A DNA stretch of 34,289 bases from a virus. The stretch's first letter is position 1. Each line of letters starts with the position of its first letter. The notes under the pieces are model-generated. The model saw only the letters and a list, made by a program, of their open reading frames with translations, ran no database searches and had not been told where the DNA came from. The stretch covers positions 1 to 34,289 of the IMG/VR virus record IMGVR_UViG_3300044673_000170. One strand, given 5' to 3'. The position numbers and the translations under genes were made by a program. Below, piece after piece: positions 1 through 6,426 of the stretch.

Positions 1-536
1 CACCGTCGAGCCCGGTTGCGCTTCGGTGCGTCATCCTCGCGGTCGACCCCGGCAAGAAGGCCGGCGCCGCGATTGTGGTTTCGGGTGGTCCGAAGCTCCA
101 AGTGCATGCATGTGCCGCAGTCACAGCCGGCGATGAGCCCACGATCGTTCAGGCGGCCACATGGCTCGCTAGTGAGCTTGGCCTCTCGCTGATCGTGGTC
201 CGCGAGAAATGGAGCGCCGGAGGACCGCATGCGACGCCGCGGATGATGGCTGGTCTCGGGGCGCGATGGGGGCACTGGGCCGCAGCGCTCAAGGCGGCCG
301 GACATCCGGACCGGCGCATCGTGCAAGTCTATTCGCAGACGTGGAAGGCGAAGGTCCTTCCATATCGGTTCGGCATGACTGGCGAGCAGTTCACGAACTT
401 CGCGCTTGCTCGAGCCAAGAACATCCACGGTGTCGACGCGCCGAGCGGTGACGCCGCCGTATCGCTATGCATCGCCGAGTGGGCCTCGCACGCTGGCGAA
501 GTAGAAGCGCTGCTGCCGAAGCGGAGGAGCGTATGA
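1..536 (+). CDS. RuvC-like (RNase H fold) resolvase, 5' truncated by window
   Basis: The reading frame is open to the left edge, so the true start lies outside the window. A GTG at 75 would be a possible start, but it would remove the best motif. Just upstream, the frame reads ILAVDPGKKAGAA, which is the first acidic Asp with the D-P-G context typical of RuvC/RNase H-fold phage resolvases. A later acidic residue in VREKW and a C-terminal GVDAPSGDAAVSLCIAEW (aspartate-rich helix) fit the remaining metal-binding residues. The family cleaves branched DNA, for example to resolve junctions before packaging. The gene overlaps the next one (RusA-like) by ATGA. Fold assignment is by motif only; a related RNase H-fold nuclease is the alternative. 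Confidence 0.65.
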   Translation, partial: PSSPVALRCVILAVDPGKKAGAAIVVSGGPKLQVHACAAVTAGDEPTIVQAATWLASELGLSLIVVREKWSAGGPHATPRMMAGLGARWGHWAAALKAAGHPDRRIVQVYSQTWKAKVLPYRFGMTGEQFTNFALARAKNIHGVDAPSGDAAVSLCIAEWASHAGEVEALLPKRRSV

Positions 537-889
537 GCCTGATTGCGTCGGCAACGTTCGTGATCGATGGGTCCCCATTCCCAAAGGGGCACGCGTACAG
601 GCCCGACCGTTCCGCTGGATACGAGCGTCATGTGCACGATGAGCTTTGGACTCAAACGCGAGAGAAGCACCTCGGGTGGCCGATGGATGCAGGTAGCTAC
701 GCGGTTCGGCTCGACATCTTCAGCCGCAATCCACTCTTCCCGGACGCGAGAGACATCGCTCGCGCGGTCGTGGACGGCGCGGTCTGGGCGCTTTGGGATG
801 ATGCGATCAAGGTTGAGATTGCTCACGCACAGAACCACCACGATCCGCAACGACCGCGAGTCGAACTACACGTGGAGGCGTTTCGATGA
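533..889 (+). CDS. rusA: RusA-like Holliday junction resolvase
   Basis: A 118-residue protein, the usual RusA size. The signature is the stretch PDARDIARAVVDGAVWALWDDA followed by KVEIAHAQNHHD. The spaced acidic residues (D..D in the helix, then the DD pair) match the RusA metal-binding aspartates, and the beta strand after them matches the family core. The N-terminal FVIDGSPFPKGHAYRP matches the RusA opening strand with a G-x-P-x-PKG-type turn. ATG 533 is preferred because it forms an ATGA overlap with the upstream stop and follows GGAGGAG; an in-frame ATG at 467 would lie inside the upstream gene. RusA homodimers cut four-way junctions. Finding it next to a RuvC-like gene is unusual. Confidence 0.85.
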   Translation: MSLIASATFVIDGSPFPKGHAYRPDRSAGYERHVHDELWTQTREKHLGWPMDAGSYAVRLDIFSRNPLFPDARDIARAVVDGAVWALWDDAIKVEIAHAQNHHDPQRPRVELHVEAFR

Positions 890-1023
890 ACATCGCCCAC
901 CTAGGCCCGATCGACCTCTACTACTGGGACGACTGGCACTTCGGCATCGAGCGGCATCGGTTCTGCACCGTCATTCATGTTGGGCCGCTGGAAGCGCGTT
1001 GGTTCAGCGAGGTCGCGCGATGA
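886..1023 (+). CDS. Small hypothetical protein (45 aa)
   Basis: A short frame starting in an ATGA overlap with the rusA-like gene and ending in an ATGA overlap with the next gene. The product is rich in aromatic residues and His (LYYWDDWHFGIERHRF), followed by TVIHVGPLEARWFSEVAR. I do not recognise a family. Translational coupling on both sides and GC-rich third positions are the evidence that it is real. It may be a small soluble phage accessory protein. Confidence 0.6.
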   Translation: MNIAHLGPIDLYYWDDWHFGIERHRFCTVIHVGPLEARWFSEVAR

Positions 1024-1184
1024 CCAACGAAGCCATCGGCCGAGCCGCATACGAGGCGTACTGCGACCCCGTTCCGGGCGCGTGTACGCCGTGGGACCAG
1101 CTCAGCAAGGACCATCGCGCCGCCTGGATCGCAGCCGCCAAGGCCGCCATCGCGAAGGCGTTCGAGTCCATGGGGGAGCTGTGA
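1020..1184 (+). CDS. Small hypothetical phage protein (54 aa)
   Basis: The start ATG 1020 overlaps the preceding stop. The product reads as one helical domain: MTNEAIGRAAYEAYC near the start, then W-D-Q-L, then HRAAWIAAAKAAIAKAFESM. This pattern (A-x-x-A-Y-x-A-Y ... W-x-x-L ... W-x-x-A-A-x-A) recurs in small phage proteins of unknown function from several hosts. No catalytic residues are evident. It ends in a GTGA overlap with the next gene. Function is unknown. Confidence 0.65.
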   Translation: MTNEAIGRAAYEAYCDPVPGACTPWDQLSKDHRAAWIAAAKAAIAKAFESMGEL

Positions 1185-1381
1185 CCAGGATCGTCGTCGC
1201 TCTCTCGCTCTTCCTCTCCTCCTGCGATCGCTACGTCGGGGCCGTGTTCTGTGTCGACTCCACTGCCGAATGCATCTCGGTATGCGAATCGCGCGCACGT
1301 GACGCGATCGAGCGCACGGAGCGCTGGGAGTGCCACGCCGACCTCACATGCGTGTGCGGGCAAAAGGTCGATCATGACTGA
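1181..1381 (+). CDS. Small Cys-rich putative lipoprotein (66 aa)
   Basis: GTG 1181 overlaps the upstream stop (GTGA). The N-terminus MTRIVVALSLFLSSC looks like a lipoprotein signal: one basic residue, a hydrophobic stretch, then LSSC as the lipobox with Cys15 as the lipidated residue. The mature part has six further Cys (FCVD, ECISVC, ECHAD, TCVCG), spaced so that disulfides or metal binding are possible. I do not recognise a family. A phage-encoded lipoprotein here could act in the envelope, for example in exclusion or masking of receptors, but that is inference. The 3' end overlaps the next gene by eight bases. Confidence 0.6.
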   Translation: MTRIVVALSLFLSSCDRYVGAVFCVDSTAECISVCESRARDAIERTERWECHADLTCVCGQKVDHD

Positions 1382-1556
1382 CCGCACCATCACCATCCGC
1401 GACACGACCTTTCGCCGGAACCGAAAGCGCTACTTCCGCCGCGCCATGGAAGGCACGCGCGTCCGAGTTGTGGATGCGGACGGGAAAGAGCGGCTCTCGT
1501 TCGTTGTGCCGCATGACGAGCTGAAGTGTGATTGTTGCGAGGGGTGCCATGACTGA
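1374..1556 (+). CDS. Small basic hypothetical protein with C-terminal Cys cluster (60 aa)
   Basis: The start ATG 1374 lies eight bases inside the preceding gene. The protein begins MTDRTITIRDTTFRRNRKRYF and continues with VRVVDADGKERLSFVVPHDE, a small beta-rich pattern, then ends KCDCCEGCHD. The C-C-C-H tail could bind a metal. The middle resembles small beta-barrel phage proteins, but I cannot name a family. It overlaps the SLOG-like gene downstream by eight bases, so it is part of the same operon. Confidence 0.6.
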   Translation: MTDRTITIRDTTFRRNRKRYFRRAMEGTRVRVVDADGKERLSFVVPHDELKCDCCEGCHD

Positions 1557-1992
1557 ACGAGTCGCCATCGTCGGCGCCCGCGACTGCTCGCCCGAGACCG
1601 AGGCGCTAGTGCGAACGTATGTGCGCCTACTGCCGCGCGGAACTCAGGTCATTTCTGGCGGAGCAAGCGGTGTCGATTCGGTTGCTGTCGAAGAAGCGCA
1701 TCGCTGCATCGGACTGGAGACGCTGGAGTTCCGTCCACGTCGGACCATCGGTCGATGCTTCGTGATCGAATCGCGCTGGTGTGGTGACGAGGGCGGCATC
1801 TGGGAGGATGGCGGATGGACGACTACCTTCGCGGCCCCGTCGAATGCACGTGATGCTCTTCTCTTCCGGAACACGGTGATCGCGACCCACTGCGATCGGA
1901 TGGTCGCCTTCGTCGCCGGCAGCAAGGGCGGCACCTGGGACGCGGTGAAGCAGGCTGAGCGGTTCAAGCGGCCGTGCGAGGTGATTCGATGA
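1549..1992 (+). CDS. SLOG-superfamily (YspA/DprA-like Rossmann fold) protein
   Basis: A 147-residue protein. The opening strand MTERVAIVGARD is followed by a helix, then QVISGGASGVDSVAVEEA, the glycine-rich G-G-A-x-G-V-D loop that defines the SLOG/DprA nucleotide-binding fold. Later FRNTVIATHCDRMVAFV and GSKGGTWDAVKQAE match the second conserved half, including the SxGT phosphate-binding turn of YspA-type proteins. SLOG proteins bind nucleotides or their derivatives; the standalone phage version has no settled role. ATG 1549 was chosen over an in-frame ATG at 1528 because the recognisable fold begins there. It ends in an ATGA overlap. Confidence 0.8.
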   Translation: MTERVAIVGARDCSPETEALVRTYVRLLPRGTQVISGGASGVDSVAVEEAHRCIGLETLEFRPRRTIGRCFVIESRWCGDEGGIWEDGGWTTTFAAPSNARDALLFRNTVIATHCDRMVAFVAGSKGGTWDAVKQAERFKRPCEVIR

Positions 1993-2177
1993 TGCGGAAG
2001 CCTTGGTGGTTCCGGCACCTGTCGTTGTTCGTCGCCGTGCCAGGCGTCTTCCTGGTTGGCTTCTTCGTCTACCTGGACGACGCGTCGCTTGCCGCCCTGA
2101 CTGCGTTCTCGGTCGGCACACAGCTGAACGAGTGGATGCGCGACCTTCGCGAGAACTGGGAGCGAGAGAACGCATGA
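1989..2177 (+). CDS. Small membrane protein (62 aa)
   Basis: Starts MMRKPWWFRH, then a hydrophobic stretch LSLFVAVPGVFLVGFFVYL long enough to span the membrane, a short DD loop and a second weaker hydrophobic segment ASLAALTAFSVG. A polar tail rich in Glu and Arg follows. The basic N-terminus suggests N-in topology. ATG 1989 is coupled to the upstream stop, and ATG 1992 is the alternative. I do not recognise a family; it is far from the lysis cassette, so a holin role is less likely than an accessory membrane role. Confidence 0.6.
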   Translation: MMRKPWWFRHLSLFVAVPGVFLVGFFVYLDDASLAALTAFSVGTQLNEWMRDLRENWERENA

Positions 2178-2377
2178 CCCACCTCATCGACGTCATCGCC
2201 AAAGCCATAGGCGACGAACCACTCGGCACACTCACGTGCAAGACGTGCGGCGCGGAGTTTCCGGACTCGGAGCACTTCGACTATCCGCATGAGGAGTGTG
2301 CCGGGTGTGCGCTCGGAAGCCTCATGAAGCTCGTCAATGAAGGCGGCTTCTTCGTCAACGGAGAGCGGGTGCGATGA
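2174..2377 (+). CDS. Zinc-ribbon-like small protein (67 aa)
   Basis: Starts at ATG 2174 in an ATGA overlap. After a helical N-terminus (LIDVIAKAIG) it carries TCKTCGAEFPDSEHF and then HEECAGCALG, that is C-x2-C ... C-x2-C, the four-ligand layout of a zinc ribbon. The tail SLMKLVNEGGFFVNGERVR is polar. Such small zinc-binding phage proteins often touch nucleic acid or host polymerase, but no specific partner can be named. It ends in a coupled ATGA with the next gene. Confidence 0.65.
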   Translation: MTHLIDVIAKAIGDEPLGTLTCKTCGAEFPDSEHFDYPHEECAGCALGSLMKLVNEGGFFVNGERVR

Positions 2378-2544
2378 CCATCATCGCCACCCTCCGCACC
2401 CAGCTCATCGCGCTGCAACGATCGGCGCCCGAGCACACGCGTATGCGAACGGTCGAGGACTGCCGACGATGCGATTCGCGACGGGAGTGCAGGCGGGTGT
2501 CGCTGGAGCTGGCGAGTATCGAGAGCGTGGAGTTGAGTCGATGA
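2374..2544 (+). CDS. Small Cys/Arg-rich hypothetical protein (56 aa)
   Basis: Runs between two ATGA overlaps (2374 and 2541). The product is helical with a central DCRRCDSRRECRR, where three Cys lie among seven Arg, followed by an amphipathic helix VSLELASIESVEL. The basic Cys cluster could contact nucleic acid or a metal. No family is recognised. The coupling on both ends and codon pattern support a real gene. Confidence 0.55.
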   Translation: MTIIATLRTQLIALQRSAPEHTRMRTVEDCRRCDSRRECRRVSLELASIESVELSR

Positions 2545-2813
2545 ACGATGCGATCGAAAAGCTGCGAGCGCTTGGGTTCGATGTGCGAATCAACACGTCT
2601 GCGGATGGGCTGTTTATCATCGTCACGGGCCATGGCGTCGAGTCGCTTCCGCTGACGCATGCGCAGGTCGTGATGCTGGCGGATGGTGTTGACGCTGGCC
2701 TGCGGATCGCCGCGAAGAAGGCTCGCGAGCAGTCCGAGGCCACAGAGGCCGATGATTCCGCAGGCACGTGGCTCGACGCGCTTGCGGACGACCTGGAGGC
2801 GATGGCGCGATGA
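2541..2813 (+). CDS. Small hypothetical protein, paralogue of the 31159 gene (90 aa)
   Basis: Coupled start ATG 2541. The N-terminal half follows the pattern AIEKLRALGFDVRIN ... LFIIVTGHG, a helix and two strands, and then GVDAGLRIAAKKAR. The same order (helix with L-x-x-LGY/F, two strands, G-x-R-I/L-AA-K/Q-KAR) appears in the 103-residue protein encoded at 31159-31470 on the far side of the genome. The C-terminal third is acidic. Function is unknown. It overlaps the next gene by ATGA. Confidence 0.6.
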   Translation: MNDAIEKLRALGFDVRINTSADGLFIIVTGHGVESLPLTHAQVVMLADGVDAGLRIAAKKAREQSEATEADDSAGTWLDALADDLEAMAR

Positions 2814-2986
2814 AGACGATCGTGGAGGACGCGGAATTCAGGCGCGCCGTTCGCGAGGAGGCGCTGCGGTTGCTCGACGACTTGGGCAACGCGATGTCTC
2901 GCCGCGGTGACGGGCGCATCGGAAGTCAGGTGCTCGATTTTGTCTGGCGCGAACGGGAGCGGCTGGAAGCGGGGGAGGACGAATGA
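2810..2986 (+). CDS. Small helical hypothetical protein (58 aa)
   Basis: ATG 2810 overlaps the upstream stop. The protein is predicted almost wholly helical: FRRAVREEALRLLDDLGNAMSRR, then IGSQVLDFVWRERERLEAGE. It is rich in Arg and Glu. No motif is recognised. It could be a small adaptor protein. It couples to the next gene through ATGA at 2983. Confidence 0.55.
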   Translation: MKTIVEDAEFRRAVREEALRLLDDLGNAMSRRGDGRIGSQVLDFVWRERERLEAGEDE

Positions 2987-3591
2987 GCGACTTCACGCAG
3001 CGTCACGAACACGAGCTCGCCGACTACTTCGGAAGCGTCCTCCGCGGCCGGATGTTCCCGAGCTCCGGCGGCATGTACGAGCAGCTCGCCGCGGCCGCCG
3101 CATCCGAGTTCCGATCCGTTGCGGTCGATGAGCATGGATGGGCGCTTCCGGTAGTTCCGTGCCGACCGACCCGATCGAGCCCGTCAAGCGAGGCCACGGA
3201 GGCATCCGCGGACGCGCTGGCCGCCGTCCGCGTGGAATCGAGGGTCAGGGCCGCGCTGGCACGACTCGAGCCAGTACACGTCCGCGTGCTCGCCGCGTGG
3301 TACGTCCCGCGCCCTCTCTGGAATCCGCATGGGCTGCACACACTCGCCGAGCTCCGCGCCGTGGTCGCCCTACTGGAAGGCGAAGAGCTGGCCAGGGAGA
3401 CGCTCAGGATGGCTGCGGCCGATGCGCGCACGGTCGAGAGCCGGGCCGCGAAGGCGCTGGTGCGGACGTGGAAGTCGCGTGCCCGTCTCGCGGTGGACCG
3501 GGCGAAGAGCGCGTACGCCGAGGCATCGATGCGGGTGGCGCAGGACGAGCGGGAGGAGCGGGCGATGCGGTTTGCGCGGGGGTTGGGATGA
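2983..3591 (+). CDS. Hypothetical helical protein upstream of the late HTH regulator (202 aa)
   Basis: The protein has a short acidic N-terminus, a Ser/Pro/Ala-rich linker around residues 60-75, and a helical segment RVRAALARLEPVHVRVLAAWY. The last segment resembles the helix-L-x-x-L-x-P pattern at the beginning of sigma-like or Q-like phage regulators. The C-terminal third (ADARTVESRAAKALVRTW onward) is a long basic helix. I cannot name the family. Position before an HTH gene, and then before the packaging genes, is compatible with a late-transcription role, which is inference. The stop overlaps ATG 3588. Confidence 0.55.
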   Translation: MSDFTQRHEHELADYFGSVLRGRMFPSSGGMYEQLAAAAASEFRSVAVDEHGWALPVVPCRPTRSSPSSEATEASADALAAVRVESRVRAALARLEPVHVRVLAAWYVPRPLWNPHGLHTLAELRAVVALLEGEELARETLRMAAADARTVESRAAKALVRTWKSRARLAVDRAKSAYAEASMRVAQDEREERAMRFARGLG

Positions 3592-3803
3592 TCGACCCGT
3601 TCAAGTGGACCCTGAGCCGAGAGCTGGCGCGCATCGCCGAGGCGGAGCTCGGTCCCGTCGCGTTCGATGTTCTGCGACGACACGCGCACGGCGACAGCAT
3701 CGAGGACATTGCTCGATCGTATGGGTACTCCAAGCGTCACACGAAAAGCATCGTGCACATGGCCAAGCAGACGATCCGCGATGTCGCAAGGAGGGTTGCG
3801 TGA
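3588..3803 (+). CDS. HTH protein, LuxR/sigma-region-4 type (71 aa)
   Basis: The protein is short and mostly one domain: L-G-P-V-A-F-D-V-L then HGDSIEDIARSYGYSKRHTKSIVHMAKQTI. This has the spacing of a GerE/sigma-70 region-4 helix-turn-helix (helix, IA-x-x-x-G-x-S turn, recognition helix with x-T-x-x-x-V/I). It therefore probably binds DNA. It is the penultimate gene before a non-coding segment and the terminase genes, so it is a good candidate late-gene regulator. Start ATG 3588 lies in a four-base overlap with the upstream stop. Confidence 0.7.
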   Translation: MIDPFKWTLSRELARIAEAELGPVAFDVLRRHAHGDSIEDIARSYGYSKRHTKSIVHMAKQTIRDVARRVA

Positions 3804-4186
3804 GTCGAGAAAAGGCGGATCCACCCATTCAGTCGAACCAGCGCATCTTGACGCTTGCTGATGCGGCAGCCGAACTGAACATCGTTCGTAAGCACCCAGC
3901 GCTGTGGCTCAAGCGCTACCTGCTTCGATGCGAGAAGCGGACCGGCCAGCACCTACTGATTCGGTCCGGCGAAGGGAAAGAGCGCGCGCGGTATGCCGTC
4001 AACATGGAGACGTTGCGGACCTACTGTCCAGACCTGATGTCGCGAGCGCCGGACATTCGAGCCGCCATGGAGCAGGCCCTCAGGAAGCTCTTCCGGAAGA
4101 TCGAGTCGGTGGAAGAGCGGATTCTTGAGGTCGAGAGTCGACAAAATCAGATAGCGATTCGACTGGCTTCCGGAAATCGAAAATAG
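3800..4186 (+). CDS. Putative DNA-binding protein with HTH N-terminus and coiled coil (128 aa)
   Basis: GTG 3800 overlaps the preceding stop; AGGAGG precedes it at 3789-3794. Residues about 16-40 (RILTLADAAAELNIV) fit the first helices of an excisionase/MerR-type winged HTH. Residues about 85-125 (RAAMEQALRKLFRKIESVEERILEVE) form a heptad-rich helix, probably a coiled coil for oligomerisation. A DNA-binding regulator or a packaging accessory are both possible. It is the last gene before the 430-base non-coding segment. Confidence 0.55.
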   Translation: MSREKADPPIQSNQRILTLADAAAELNIVRKHPALWLKRYLLRCEKRTGQHLLIRSGEGKERARYAVNMETLRTYCPDLMSRAPDIRAAMEQALRKLFRKIESVEERILEVESRQNQIAIRLASGNRK

Positions 4187-4281
4187 GCGCATCATCGCGA
4201 GACTGTTCGGTTTGCAGAAAACGGAAAACGACTCGAAAGGATTCGTAAGTACCGGCGAAACCACTGAAGGTGGTGGGTGGG

Positions 4282-4304
4282 GTCGGGGGCTTCGGCTCCA
4301 CGAC
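4282..4304 (+). other. UUCG-capped hairpin
   Basis: GTCG then GGGGC, loop TTCG, then GCTCC, a bulged A, then CGAC. The inner stem closes with C-G on a UUCG tetraloop, a very stable RNA cap. There is no T-run after it, so it is not a standard terminator. Confidence 0.55.
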
Positions 4305-4368
4305 AGCAACCGCACCGCGAGGAACCCGGACCGGCCAACACCTCCCCGGCCGAACGCTCCGACCTCGC

Positions 4369-4384
4369 AACCTCTACGGCTCGC
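4369..4384 (+). repeat. 16-bp direct repeat, left copy
   Basis: The sequence AACCTCTACGGCTCGC is identical to 4583-4598, 214 bases downstream. An exact 16-mer recurring so close is not expected by chance. It bounds the structured core 4385-4582. Confidence 0.85.
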
Positions 4385-4401
4385 AGCCTGATTCGTCGAA
4401 A

Positions 4402-4420
4402 CCCCAGGTGATGTCTGGGG
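4402..4420 (+). other. Hairpin with CCCCAG/CTGGGG stem
   Basis: A perfect 6-bp stem with loop GTGATGT. It is the first of three hairpins inside the segment bounded by the 16-bp repeats. Confidence 0.5.
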
Positions 4421-4460
4421 CCTATCGGTAGACGCATCGGGCTGGCGACGCCAACCATCG

Positions 4461-4503
4461 CAGCGGAGTTACTCTGCTGGAACCCCGAGGCCACGGCTTC
4501 GGG
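4461..4503 (+). other. Two consecutive 8-bp hairpins
   Basis: Stem 4461-4468 pairs with 4472-4479 around a TTA loop, with one G-T wobble. Four bases later, 4484-4491 pairs with 4496-4503 around loop CACG, again with one wobble. The back-to-back placement and wobble pairs look like an RNA fold, but it could equally be a protein-binding packaging site. Confidence 0.5.
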
Positions 4504-4582
4504 CATCACAACTGCGGGATGCGACCCTGGCCATGAGCCTGGGAGTGCTTCTGCCTCCGCACCGTCAGCAATGCCGATGCGG

Positions 4583-4598
4583 AACCTCTACGGCTCGC
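4583..4598 (+). repeat. 16-bp direct repeat, right copy
   Basis: Identical to 4369-4384. It ends 18 bases before the chosen terS start codon. Possible readings are a terminase binding iteron or a duplicated target at the end of an insertion. Confidence 0.85.
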
Positions 4599-4616
4599 TT
4601 CGGCGGGACCAGCGAC

Positions 4617-5009
4617 ATGGACGGGCTCACCGAGAAGCAGCGCCGATTCGTCGAGGCGTACGTCGGAACCGCTCAGGGCAACGCGACCGTCGCAGCCCGA
4701 ATGGCCGGCTACTCGGGCGACGACGCCACCTTGGCTCCAATTGGCTCGAAGCTGACAAGGAACGACAAGGTTGCGGCTGCCATTGAGGCTGCGCGCTCCC
4801 CCCGAACGAAGCGGGCCATCATCGACCGCGAACGACGGCAGCAACTGCTGTCCGAAATCGCAGAGAAGGGCGACGCGCAGGACCGCGACCGCATCAAGGC
4901 GATTGAGGTGCTCGGCAAGATGCAGGGCGACTTCATCGAGCGGCACGAGGTCAAGCACGAGGGCGCGGCGGTAACGGTCTACCTGCCCAGCAACGGACGC
5001 GATGGGTGA
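4617..5009 (+). CDS. terS: Small terminase subunit
   Basis: A 130-residue protein. From ATG 4617 it reads MDGLTEKQRRFVEAYV, then NATVAARMAGY and a helix-turn-helix, which is the Terminase_2 (TerS) signature: LT-x-KQ-x-x-FV-x-x-Y ... N-x-T-x-A-A-x-x-AGYS. TerS recognises viral DNA and loads the large subunit onto it. The C-terminal part (RDRIKAIEVLGKMQGDF) is the usual oligomerisation or TerL-contact region. An in-frame ATG at 4533 would add 28 residues with no family similarity, so it was not chosen. Neither start has a strong ribosome-binding site. The 3' end overlaps terL by eight bases. Confidence 0.88.
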   Translation: MDGLTEKQRRFVEAYVGTAQGNATVAARMAGYSGDDATLAPIGSKLTRNDKVAAAIEAARSPRTKRAIIDRERRQQLLSEIAEKGDAQDRDRIKAIEVLGKMQGDFIERHEVKHEGAAVTVYLPSNGRDG

Positions 5010-6426
5010 GCAGCTCGAGATTCGGCCGAACCCTGGACCGCAAGAGCAGTTCCTCTCGACCGCCGCCGACATCGCTATCTACGGCGGCGCCGCTGGCTCT
5101 GGCAAGTCGTTCGCCGTCGCCATCGACCCGCTACGTCATGTTCATCGCCGGGGCTTCGGGGCGGTCGTCTTCCGGCGAGAGAGCACGCGCCTCATCGGCT
5201 CCGGCTCGATCTGGGAGGAGGCTTCCGGCATCTACCCACGACTCGGCATCGGGGCGACTTCTCGCGAATCTCCGGTGCTCGACTGGCGGTTCCCGTCGGG
5301 AGCCATCCTCGAGTTCCGGCATCTTCAGCACGAGAAAGACAAGCTCGCGCATAGCGGCAAGCAGTACGCCGCAATCTACTTCGACGAGTTGACCGAGTTC
5401 GAGGAAGGCCAGTTCTGGTTTCTCGTCTCCCGCAACCGCTCGACATGCGGCATTCGTCCGTACGTTCGCGCGACGTGCAACCCAGACCCCGACTCGTTCG
5501 TTCGTCGACTCATCGACTGGTGGATTGATTCGGATGGCTTCCCCATTCCCGAGCGCTCCGGTGTCGTTCGGTGGTTCGTTCGTGATGGCGATGCTCTTGT
5601 GTGGGGCGACTCTCGCGAAGAGCTCGTTGCGCGCTACCCGGACTCCGGGCCCGTCTCGCTGACGTTCATCGCCGCCAGATTGGCCGACAATCCGAAGGGC
5701 GACCCGAACTATCGCTCGAAGCTCATGGCGCTCCCACGCGTCGAGCGGGAGCGGCTACTCGGCGGCAACTGGAACGTTCGTCCCGCGGCCGGCATGTTCT
5801 TCCGCCGCACGTGGTTCGAGCCCATCGATCGGGCCCCCGACGACATCGCTCTGTGGGTGCGAGCGTGGGACCTGGCAGCTACCGAGGAGTCGGCGTCCAA
5901 CGCGAGTCCAGACTGGACACGCGGCATCAAGGTGGGCATCACGAGCCCACGGCATCGACGAGACGAGGCCGGCCAGGTCACGATGTATCGCAAGTTCGTG
6001 TTCGGCGACCTGGTGAGCATCCGAGGCACGCCGGGCGCCGTCGAGAGCCTCTACACCGCGACGGCGCAGCAGGACGGCAAGGGCGTCATCCAGCTGTTCT
6101 GGCAGGACCCAGGCCAGGCCGGCAAGGTTCAGGCGGCATCGATCCGCCAACAGCTGAGAGACTTCGCGGTCGAGTTCGTTGTCGCCACGAAGGACAAGCA
6201 GACCTACGCCGAGCTCTGGAGTCGTCTGGCAGAACCGGATGACGATGAGACGTACGGCGCCGTTCAGGTAGTCCGAGCCGACTGGAACGCGGCCTTGTTT
6301 GCCGAGTGCGACTCGTTCCCCGATGGCGTCCATGACGACATCATCGACGCGGCATCACGAGCCATGCTCAGGCTGAGCGTTCCAGTTCAACGAAAGCCGC
6401 GCGCTCTGCGTGTACGAGGAATCTGA
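5002..6426 (+). CDS. terL: Large terminase subunit (ATPase and nuclease)
   Basis: A 474-residue protein with both terminase halves. The ATPase has Walker A GAAGSGKS at residues 29-36, Walker B AAIYFDEL with D128-E129, and the coupling motif ATCNPD at 157-162. The nuclease half has WVRAWDLAAT with Asp290, and HDDIIDA near residue 445 for the other metal-binding acids. The protein translocates DNA into the prohead and cuts the concatemer. It overlaps terS and is followed directly by the portal gene. Length and motif order are normal for the family. No interrupting intron or frameshift is seen. Confidence 0.95.
   Translation: MGEQLEIRPNPGPQEQFLSTAADIAIYGGAAGSGKSFAVAIDPLRHVHRRGFGAVVFRRESTRLIGSGSIWEEASGIYPRLGIGATSRESPVLDWRFPSGAILEFRHLQHEKDKLAHSGKQYAAIYFDELTEFEEGQFWFLVSRNRSTCGIRPYVRATCNPDPDSFVRRLIDWWIDSDGFPIPERSGVVRWFVRDGDALVWGDSREELVARYPDSGPVSLTFIAARLADNPKGDPNYRSKLMALPRVERERLLGGNWNVRPAAGMFFRRTWFEPIDRAPDDIALWVRAWDLAATEESASNASPDWTRGIKVGITSPRHRRDEAGQVTMYRKFVFGDLVSIRGTPGAVESLYTATAQQDGKGVIQLFWQDPGQAGKVQAASIRQQLRDFAVEFVVATKDKQTYAELWSRLAEPDDDETYGAVQVVRADWNAALFAECDSFPDGVHDDIIDAASRAMLRLSVPVQRKPRALRVRGI

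Larger units (their letters stand above)
4187..4616. other. Non-coding segment before terS with hairpins and direct repeats
   Basis: About 430 bases without a convincing gene on either strand; open frames here have no recognisable product and no ribosome-binding site. It holds hairpins at 4282-4304, 4402-4420, 4461-4479 and 4484-4503 and an exact 16-bp direct repeat (4369-4384 and 4583-4598). In phages the segment before the small terminase gene often carries the packaging start site (cos or pac) or a late promoter. I see no clear promoter. Confidence 0.6.

Noticed and set aside
4192-4509. Antisense frame in the non-coding segment
   Set aside because: No ribosome-binding site, no domain, and it runs through the hairpins.
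4533-4616. Upstream ATG giving a 28-residue N-terminal extension of terS
   Set aside because: The extension has no similarity to the family and passes through the repeat and hairpin region; the TerS signature begins at ATG 4617.
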